Positions 15,039 to 20,452 of a stretch of DNA of 20,452 nucleotides are shown here, piece by piece; positions within the stretch are counted from its first letter, which is position 1; each line of letters begins with the position of its first letter. The notes below the pieces were generated by a model. The model worked only from the letters and a program-made list of their open reading frames with translations, was not told where the DNA came from and made no database searches. The DNA is from JBAPRR01 sp049281195 (lineage in GTDB: Bacteria; Actinomycetota; Acidimicrobiia; Acidimicrobiales; CAVXTF01), in NCBI GenBank assembly GCA_049281195.1, contig JBAPRR010000212.1, forward strand, positions 1 to 20,452, read 5' to 3'. The position numbers were made by a program, and so were the translations under genes.

Positions 15039-16576
15039 CGAAGCGGTCCCACCACTGCGACTGCCGCGTCCAGAAGTTCCCCGGTTCGCACCATCGATTC
15101 CACCGTGGCCAGATCGGGAGCGAGGAAGCGATCACTGTCCATGCGCGGGATCGCATCGCGGATCGCGGCACGGACCGCGCTCGTGGCCGGAGCCGGTTCC
15201 ATGCCGCGCAGGTCGAGCGCCTCTGCGGCGCAGACCGCTTCGATGGCGATCACCCTGGTCATGTCGGAGACGGCGCAACGCATCTTGCGGCACGCGTTCC
15301 ATCCCATGGAAACGTGGTCCTCCTGGCCGCCGCTGGTCGAAACCGAGTCGATCGACGACGGAGCTGCGAAGCCGCGCAACCGGTTGAGGATCGCGGCCGC
15401 CGTGTAGTGAGCGAGCATGAAGCCCGAGTTCACCCCGGCCTCAGGCGCAAGGAAAGGCGGAAGTCCCTCTGAGCGTGCCGGATCCATCATGCGGTCTATT
15501 CGCCGCTCGACGATCCCTCCGAGACTGGCAAGCGCTATTGCGACGAAGTCGGCCGCGTGTGCCAGCGGTTGGCCGTGGAAGTTACCGGTGGAGAGGACTG
15601 CGCCGTCTTCTGCGAAGACCACCGGGTTGTCGATAACACTCGACAGCTCGATCTCGATGGTGCGCCTGGCGTTGGCTACCGCATCGCGAGCGGCGCCGTG
15701 AACCTGCGGTGCGCACCGCATTGAGTAGGCATCTTGGACGGCGTGATCCGACATGCGGTGGGAGGCCAGCACGGGCGAACCGGCGAGCAGCATTCTCAGG
15801 TTGCCGGCGCTCTCGGCCTGGCCGGGATGCGGTCTCAGTTTGTGGATGCGCTCTGCGAAAGGGGCGTCTGTCCCCAAGAGCGCCTCTGTGGTCATCGCGC
15901 ACGCGATATCCACCGTCTTGAGCAGGATCTCCAGATCGGCCTGGGCCAGGCAGTGGTGGGCGAGCATCCCGTCGGTGCCGTTCAGCAGAGCTAGGCCTTC
16001 TTTGGCCTTGAGCGAGATGGGCTCGATTCCGGCCTCCGCCAGACGAGGTCCGGCGTCAGTCGCCTTACCGTCCTCAGTGAGGGCCCAACCACTGCCGGTC
16101 AGTACGAGCGCCGAGTGCGCCAGGGGAGCGAGATCGCCGGAAGCCCCGAGGGACCCGATCTCGGGCACCGCGGGGGTGATGCCGGCGTTCAGTAGCTCGA
16201 CGGTGACCCTCACCAGATCGGGTCTCACACCGCTTCTGCCGGCGGCCAGGGTACGGGCACGCAGGAGCTGCATGGCCCGCGCAACCTCCCGTTCGACCAG
16301 GGGCCCCATTCCTGCCGCGTGACTGTTTACGAGCGCCTGCTGAACTCTGACGGCCTGCTCGGGATCGATCCGGTGCATGGCCAGCGCCCCGAAACCCGTG
16401 GTGACGCCGTACACGGTCCGACCCTCTCTTACCGCGGACTCGACCACGGCGAGTGACGGGGCCATCGTCTGCGCGACGCTCTCAGCGATCTCGACCGGGG
16501 CGCCGTTTCTGGCCACCTCGACCACTTCCGAAATCGTCAGGGCTTCCGGCCTCAGCCGCACAGTGCTAACCGTCAC
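15035..16576 (-). CDS. hutH: Histidine ammonia-lyase
   Basis: 513 residues. Deaminates L-histidine to trans-urocanate without cofactors other than the self-formed MIO group, built from Ala145-Ser146-Gly147 in GSLGASGDLAPLAHS. The N-terminal loop YGVTTGFG (56-63, catalytic Tyr56) and the C-terminal helical core, including SxGGQEDHVSMG, are present. It starts at GTG with TTGGAG a few bases upstream. It is the first gene of the hutHUIG operon; the repeat-rich region just upstream is its likely control region. Phenylalanine ammonia-lyase relatives share the fold, but the operon fixes the substrate as histidine. Confidence 0.97.
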   Translation of the reverse strand: MTVSTVRLRPEALTISEVVEVARNGAPVEIAESVAQTMAPSLAVVESAVREGRTVYGVTTGFGALAMHRIDPEQAVRVQQALVNSHAAGMGPLVEREVARAMQLLRARTLAAGRSGVRPDLVRVTVELLNAGITPAVPEIGSLGASGDLAPLAHSALVLTGSGWALTEDGKATDAGPRLAEAGIEPISLKAKEGLALLNGTDGMLAHHCLAQADLEILLKTVDIACAMTTEALLGTDAPFAERIHKLRPHPGQAESAGNLRMLLAGSPVLASHRMSDHAVQDAYSMRCAPQVHGAARDAVANARRTIEIELSSVIDNPVVFAEDGAVLSTGNFHGQPLAHAADFVAIALASLGGIVERRIDRMMDPARSEGLPPFLAPEAGVNSGFMLAHYTAAAILNRLRGFAAPSSIDSVSTSGGQEDHVSMGWNACRKMRCAVSDMTRVIAIEAVCAAEALDLRGMEPAPATSAVRAAIRDAIPRMDSDRFLAPDLATVESMVRTGELLDAAVAVVGPLR

Positions 16577-16584
16577 TCGTCTCC

Positions 16585-16648
16585 AACCGTTTTGTGTCTG
16601 ATCGTTTTATTGTCTGGTCGTTTTATGTCTGGCCGTTTTGTGCATCTG
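16585..16648. repeat. Four tandem 15-17-bp repeats upstream of hutH
   Basis: Imperfect direct repeats at 16585-16600, 16601-16616, 16617-16631 and 16632-16648. Shared form (plus strand): NYCGTTTTRTGTCTG, with one extra T in unit 2 and two extra bases in unit 4. On the hutH coding strand this is CAGACAYAAAACG. They end 8 bp before the hutH GTG and are much richer in A+T than their surroundings, which suggests stacked regulator binding sites overlapping the promoter. Confidence 0.75.
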
Positions 16649-16664
16649 CCAGGTGACTTCTCTT

Positions 16665-16682
16665 CCGGTTCGCTCTAACCGG
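16665..16682. promoter_or_regulatory. Perfect inverted repeat CCGGTT-N6-AACCGG
   Basis: An 18-bp dyad in the hutH-parA divergent region, 16 bp from the tandem repeats and about 60 bp before the parA -10. There is no T tract on either side, so an operator is more likely than a terminator. Confidence 0.45.
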
Positions 16683-16744
16683 CGGACAGGCTAGCCACGT
16701 AGGGCGCGACGTTGGCCATGGGGGCAGGGATACCGGGCCGTGCG

Positions 16745-16750
16745 TAGAAT
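16745..16750 (+). promoter_or_regulatory. -10 box of parA (leaderless transcript predicted)
   Basis: TAGAAT lies 6 nt before the parA GTG. With transcription starting about 7 nt after a -10, the mRNA would begin at the start codon itself. No ribosome site is present in the 15 bases upstream. Leaderless genes of this TANNNT type are common in actinobacteria. No good -35 was seen. Confidence 0.6.
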
Positions 16751-16756
16751 GCTTCT

Positions 16757-17785
16757 GTGGCACGCGTGCTGGCGGTCGCCAACCAAAAAGGTGGCGTCGC
16801 CAAGACGACCACCACCCATTCCCTGGGTTACGCGCTCAACAGCTTCGGCAGGCGCGTGTTGCTGGTCGACTTGGATCCTCAGGCTTGTTTGACCTTTTCG
16901 GTGGGGTTCGATCCAGATTCGCTCGATCGATCGCTTCACGACGTCCTTGTCCGGAAAATGAAGGTCGCCGATGCCCGGCGCCAGGTGGATGGGGTCCAAG
17001 GACTCGACATCCTCCCTTCCACGATCGATCTGGCCGGATCCGAGGTGCATCTGCTCACACGAACCGCCCGTGAGCACGTGCTTCAGAGAGCTCTCACCCC
17101 GGTGCTCGAGGACTACGACTACGTCCTCATCGACTGCCCGCCGTCGCTCGGCATCTTGACGATCAACGGTTTGACCGCTGCTTCTGAGGTCATCGTTCCT
17201 CTCCAATGCGAAGCGCTCAGTCATCGCGGTGTCGGCCAGCTCCTCGAGACCGTCTCCGACGTGAAGATGTTCGCCAACGAGCATCTGACAGTTCTCGGAG
17301 TGATCGCCACCATGTATGACGGCAGGACGGTCCACGGAAGATCGGTCCTGGAGGACATGGGTAAGCGCTACGGGCTCGAGGTGCTCGGTCCTCCGGTTCG
17401 CAAGTCGATCCGGTTCGCCGAAGCCCCCGAAATGTCGCGTTGCATCTTGCAGCACGCGCCAGGTTCGCAGGGGGCGGAGGCATACAGGGCGATCGCCCGG
17501 ATCGTTGACGGGAGCGTGGCCGAGGCTGTGGCCCCTGAGGTCGTGGCGGAGGGGACCGTGGCGAGTGGAACTGTGATCGCCGAAGTGCTCGGAACCGAAC
17601 AAGCAGTCGAAAGCGAAGCAGTCGTCGCAACAGAAGCAGTTGTGGCAACAGAAGCAGTTGGAGATGAAGTGGCAGCACATGAAGCGACGGGCAGTGTTCC
17701 GGCGGCCTACAGCATCACGGCACAGCCAACGGAGGACATTGCACACATGGCGGACATGGCGACCGATGCCGCCGTGAACACATGA
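16757..17785 (+). CDS. ParA family ATPase
   Basis: 342 residues. Deviant Walker A motif KGGVAKTT (11-18, signature Lys11 and Lys16), A' motif LLVDLDPQ with Asp40, and Walker B VLIDCPPS with Asp126 place it in the ParA/MinD group that uses ATP-driven dimerisation to position DNA or protein cargo. Ala15 replaces the common Gly. The ATPase domain ends near residue 250. The remaining 90 residues are an Ala/Val/Glu-rich low-complexity tail with a doubled AVVATE unit (288-299, 18-bp DNA repeat). No parB follows; instead the gene overlaps a small CxxC protein gene. It is therefore probably an orphan ParA with a non-chromosome cargo, though a second chromosomal system cannot be excluded. Start GTG is inferred from the family N-terminus and the -10 spacing. 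Confidence 0.9.
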   Translation: MARVLAVANQKGGVAKTTTTHSLGYALNSFGRRVLLVDLDPQACLTFSVGFDPDSLDRSLHDVLVRKMKVADARRQVDGVQGLDILPSTIDLAGSEVHLLTRTAREHVLQRALTPVLEDYDYVLIDCPPSLGILTINGLTAASEVIVPLQCEALSHRGVGQLLETVSDVKMFANEHLTVLGVIATMYDGRTVHGRSVLEDMGKRYGLEVLGPPVRKSIRFAEAPEMSRCILQHAPGSQGAEAYRAIARIVDGSVAEAVAPEVVAEGTVASGTVIAEVLGTEQAVESEAVVATEAVVATEAVGDEVAAHEATGSVPAAYSITAQPTEDIAHMADMATDAAVNT

Positions 17786-18231
17786 GCTCGGCGGGCTCGC
17801 CCGATCCCCTCGGCCGGCGATCCCTTTTCTGGGCGACCGGAACTGTCGAGGAAGGATCGCGGGTCGAAAACAGACCGCTCGGAAAGCTTGCCTTCTACTC
17901 GGAGGCATCTTCGAGCGGTGGGCGCTCGTCGGACAAGCATTCCAGTGACATCGCAGACGGAGCGTCCGAACGCTCTTCGGTCGCCGGCTCCGCCAAGAAG
18001 GCGGTTCGTTCCGCGGTCTCAGGAATCGAGGCACTCAGCTACCTCGCGCCCGTGACGGTCGAGTGCTCGAAGTGCAAGACCACGTCGGAAGTCCCGATGC
18101 ACCAGTTCTTTGCGCTTCATCTTCCGATCTGGCTGTGGCGGCCCGGACGTGGCTACACGAGGCTCATGACTTGTCCATCGTGCCGGCGGCGGGCGTGGCT
18201 CAGCGCTTCGTGGCGGCCCTGGTCGAATTGA
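17782..18231 (+). CDS. Small double-CxxC (zinc-ribbon-like) protein translationally coupled to parA
   Basis: 149 residues. Its ATG overlaps the parA stop (ATGA). The first 85 or so residues are Ser/Gly-rich and probably disordered. The C-terminal part has two Cys pairs, VECSKC (Cys95, Cys98) and MTCPSC (Cys131, Cys134), separated by a Trp-rich hydrophobic stretch (LHLPIWLWRPG), giving a zinc-ribbon-like module. The tight coupling suggests that it works with the ParA ATPase, perhaps as adaptor or cargo. No named family was recognised. Confidence 0.75.
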   Translation: MSSAGSPDPLGRRSLFWATGTVEEGSRVENRPLGKLAFYSEASSSGGRSSDKHSSDIADGASERSSVAGSAKKAVRSAVSGIEALSYLAPVTVECSKCKTTSEVPMHQFFALHLPIWLWRPGRGYTRLMTCPSCRRRAWLSASWRPWSN

Positions 18232-18932
18232 CGCTTCTTCAGCGGACCGTTTCACCGGTCCATTCGGCTCTCATCTCGGCGGCGGGACACGTGTCGAGTG
18301 CGGGAGGCCTTCAGGGATGGATTCTGAGGCTCCATGGTCCGGTCGTTTACGCCGTGGTCGGCGGGCTGCTCTTTCTCGAGGTCGGGATAATCATCGGCTT
18401 CTTCATTCCCGGCGAGATAGCAACGATCCTCGGCGGTGTGATCGTCAGCCAACATCACGCCGACCTGGTGGTGATGATCATCGTGGTTGCGGCATGCGCC
18501 AGCATCGGAAACATGTCCGGGTACCTGGTCGGCAGGACGATCGGGCCGTGGTTGCTTCAACGCAAGTTGCTCAAGGACAATCCAGGGCTGAACCGGACGC
18601 GCGAGCTGATACAGCACCGCGGCGGGCCGGCGGTCTTCATCGGACGGTGGATCGTATTCGTGAGAGCCGTTCTGCCCGGGGTGGCCGGAATCAGCCACAT
18701 GCGTTTTCGAGTCTTCGTGATATTCAGCATCGCCGGCGGAATCGTGTGGGGGACCATGTGGGTCCTCATCGGCTACGCGGCGGGCAGCTCATATACGAAG
18801 GTGGAGTCGGCGGCGGGCAAGTGGTCCTACGTCCTGCTCGGCGTCGTGGCCGCGGGCCTGGTCGTTTTCTTCGTCTTCAAGAAGCGAAAGGAACACCGCG
18901 AGAAGAAAGCATTCGCAGAGGGCGGTTCTTAG
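18210..18932 (+). CDS. DedA family membrane protein
   Basis: About 240 residues. DedA/SNARE-associated proteins are membrane transporters thought to move lipids such as undecaprenyl phosphate or phosphatidylethanolamine across the membrane. Family features are visible: LEVGIIIGFFIPGE, GYLVGRTIG, the arginine motif FIGRWIVFVRAVLPGVAG with HMRF after it, and a final helix with a Lys/Arg-rich tail (FKKRKEHREKK). The start is uncertain. GTG 18210 was chosen; TTG 18228 (TTGA overlap with the previous stop) and GTG 18291 are alternatives. The open frame reaches back to 18063, but that would overlap the preceding gene by 169 bp with hydrophilic, non-family sequence. It ends in a stop that overlaps the convergent methyltransferase stop. 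Confidence 0.85.
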   Translation: MAALVELTLLQRTVSPVHSALISAAGHVSSAGGLQGWILRLHGPVVYAVVGGLLFLEVGIIIGFFIPGEIATILGGVIVSQHHADLVVMIIVVAACASIGNMSGYLVGRTIGPWLLQRKLLKDNPGLNRTRELIQHRGGPAVFIGRWIVFVRAVLPGVAGISHMRFRVFVIFSIAGGIVWGTMWVLIGYAAGSSYTKVESAAGKWSYVLLGVVAAGLVVFFVFKKRKEHREKKAFAEGGS

Positions 18933-19648
18933 GTCCTGCGAGGATGCAATCGGAAAAAGAGGAACGTGGGCTGCTGGCTGAGAATGCTGTGCATTTTCGG
19001 ATCGCGGATTTCCAGTTCGGCCAACGGCATCGGCTCGACCAGCCGTTCGATCACGAATCCGGCCTGTGCGATCGACTCGCACATCGAGGTCAGCGGACGC
19101 CTCCAGAATGTGACCTCGTACGTCCCTGATCCTTTCTCCCACTCCTCGGTGACCTGTTTGATCGCGAAGTAATCGTCAGGACTGTGGAGGGGTCCGTCCA
19201 TGAACGGGTGATGGGTCGAAAAGACAACCACGCCGTCTGTCTTCAGGACTCGGCGGAACTCAGACAAGACAGGTCCCCAATCCCTGATGTAGTGAAGGGC
19301 CAGGGACGAGACAATGACGTCGTACCGATTGTCTTCTGCGAACTCGTACGGTTTTGAAAGATCCGCGGTGAGGACAGTGGCCCTGTCACCGATCTCTCTT
19401 GTGGCAAGTTCTGCCATCTGCGCACTCACGTCGATCGCCGTTACGTGAGCTCCGTGATCGAGCAGCCACCTGCTCAGCAATCCGGCGCCGCATCCGGCGT
19501 CCAGCACGTGTAGTCCCTCGACGTCTCCGAGGAGGGCGATTGTCGCGGGACGTTCGTAGAGCGAGTTGCTGGCGTTGTGTGCATTGTCGGCCGAGTAATC
19601 GGCGGCCATGGCGTCGTACTGGCGGGCGGTGCGCTCAGGGTCGGCCAA
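18929..19648 (-). CDS. Class I SAM-dependent methyltransferase
   Basis: About 239 residues. SAM-binding motif I VLDAGCGAG (48-56), acidic residue Asp73 in TAIDVS, motif III-like VIVSSLALHYIRD and FRRVLKTDGVVVFSTHHP match the methyltransf_11/25 group. The acceptor is not predictable. The start was placed at TTG 19648, just after GAGAG and 11 bp beyond the stop of the upstream hydrolase gene, because the family helix (here RQYDAMAADYS) begins before the first ATG at 19609. An open frame continues up to 20164, but it overlaps the hydrolase gene and is a shadow. It forms a two-gene operon with that hydrolase; its stop overlaps that of the convergent dedA gene by 4 bp. Confidence 0.85.
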   Translation of the reverse strand: MADPERTARQYDAMAADYSADNAHNASNSLYERPATIALLGDVEGLHVLDAGCGAGLLSRWLLDHGAHVTAIDVSAQMAELATREIGDRATVLTADLSKPYEFAEDNRYDVIVSSLALHYIRDWGPVLSEFRRVLKTDGVVVFSTHHPFMDGPLHSPDDYFAIKQVTEEWEKGSGTYEVTFWRRPLTSMCESIAQAGFVIERLVEPMPLAELEIRDPKMHSILSQQPTFLFFRLHPRRT

Positions 19649-19659
19649 CTCTCGGTCGC

Positions 19660-20452
19660 TCAGGTGACCGGCTCGACGTAGTAGAGGGCCGGACGGTCGC
19701 CTTCCCGGCGGACTCGTTTGTGGATATCGAGGAGGACCAGGTGGGCAAGCGTCTCGCCCACCGCGGCGCGCTGCATGAACTGCGGGATCTCGTCCCACGG
19801 TCGGGACCATTTCAGGTTCACCGCCATTTCCCAAGCCGTCATACCGGGACGTTCGGTCAACAGGCTCTCGATCTCCGCCAGCCGATCGGCGTGATGAAGG
19901 ATGATTGCGTCGAGCCTGCCGCGGAGATCGCTGAAACGGTACTCGTGTGCGGGAAAGACCTCTTCGACCGCAAGGTTCTGGACCTTCAAGAGCGATTCCA
20001 GAAAGTCTCCGAGCGGGTTCGGGATCTGCTGGGTGTGAACGCCGATGTTTGGGGTGATCCTCGGCAGGACGTGATCGCCCGACAGCAGGAACTTGTTGCG
20101 TTCGCTGTGAAAGCAAACATGCCCGGGCGAATGTCCAGGCGTCCATATCGTCCGCAGATCCCATCCGGGGACCTCGACTTCCTTCCCGTCTTCGAAGAGG
20201 ACGTCTGGCTCTGCCATGTCGACCTGCGACCTGATCATCATCGACGCCATGTTGAGGTCGGGAACCGTGTCGCCGGGCACACCGGAGAACTCGAGCAGGC
20301 CGCGCATCTTCTCGAGCAGGTCGTCGACGTCCACGTATCTGGCCCTCAGCATCACCGCGTCGTCAGGATGCAGACCGATCCAGGCGCCGGATTCGTCCCT
20401 CACCCGTCCGGCAAGCCCGTAATGGTCGGGATGGATGTGGGTGACCAGAACG
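19660..20452 (-). CDS. Metallo-beta-lactamase-fold hydrolase (partial, N-terminus beyond right edge)
   Basis: 263 residues are visible; the frame is open to the window edge. The first codons give VLVTHIHPDHYGLAG, the HxHxDH zinc motif, showing that the gene starts outside and that the in-frame GTG at 20403 is not the true start. Further metal ligands fit TPGHSPGHV, LSGDHVL and AHEYR. A C-terminal winged-helix-like region (MTAWEMAVNLKW onward) resembles that of glyoxalase II/LACTB2-type hydrolases. The substrate, probably a thioester or lactone, is unknown. It is followed closely by a methyltransferase gene. Confidence 0.9.
   Translation of the reverse strand, partial: VLVTHIHPDHYGLAGRVRDESGAWIGLHPDDAVMLRARYVDVDDLLEKMRGLLEFSGVPGDTVPDLNMASMMIRSQVDMAEPDVLFEDGKEVEVPGWDLRTIWTPGHSPGHVCFHSERNKFLLSGDHVLPRITPNIGVHTQQIPNPLGDFLESLLKVQNLAVEEVFPAHEYRFSDLRGRLDAIILHHADRLAEIESLLTERPGMTAWEMAVNLKWSRPWDEIPQFMQRAAVGETLAHLVLLDIHKRVRREGDRPALYYVEPVT

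Noticed and set aside
16691..18034. A 447-codon minus-strand open frame opposite parA
   Set aside because: It is antisense to the ParA ATPase, whose Walker motifs are intact, and its His/Arg/Cys-rich translation has no recognisable domain.
19649..20164. Long N-terminal extension of the methyltransferase frame
   Set aside because: It runs through the metallo-beta-lactamase-fold gene in another frame and reads as Pro/Arg-rich sequence without methyltransferase features.

Overview
The window is GC-rich DNA with GTG and TTG starts, ATGA-type gene overlaps, a ParA with an alanine-variant Walker A and at least one apparently leaderless promoter. This fits a high-GC actinobacterium. The secreted S53 (sedolisin) acid peptidase and the large repeat-rich secreted protein suggest an acid-tolerant soil or water lineage such as Acidimicrobiia; that placement is inference, since no rRNA or other marker gene is present.

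Left part (1-6712), all leftward. A very large secreted protein runs off the left edge. It has a signal peptide, six kelch-like repeats, a lectin/LamG-like middle and three blocks of a strict five-residue PLSSI repeat (23 pentads). A complete secreted S53 peptidase follows, with a clear intrinsic terminator, then an unrecognised four-helix membrane protein. That gene's upstream region holds two look-alike 15-bp dyads, one of them centred in a 20-bp promoter spacer in the MerR-type arrangement.

Middle (6713-11311). A membrane fatty acid hydroxylase/sterol desaturase and a HAD phosphatase point left. A rightward gene encodes an unusual transmembrane protein: a cytoplasmic HD-GYP domain, a third membrane helix, a Pro/Thr-rich stalk and a C-terminal fibronectin III-like domain.

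Histidine utilisation (11348-16576). A compact leftward hutH-hutU-hutI-hutG operon converts histidine through urocanate, imidazolone propionate and formiminoglutamate to glutamate. Genes overlap by 4 and 8 bp and are then 12 bp apart. Four tandem 15-17-bp repeats and a perfect dyad lie in the divergent region upstream of hutH.

Right part (16577-20452). A divergent cluster of a ParA ATPase, a small double-CxxC protein and a DedA membrane protein is joined by overlaps. It converges, with overlapping stop codons, on a leftward pair made of a metallo-beta-lactamase-fold hydrolase (cut by the right edge) and a class I methyltransferase. No tRNA, rRNA, CRISPR array, insertion sequence or prophage was seen. 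The strongest candidates for new biology are the kelch/PLSSI protein, the HD-GYP/fibronectin receptor-like protein, the parA-CxxC-dedA unit and the two repeat-bearing regulatory regions.
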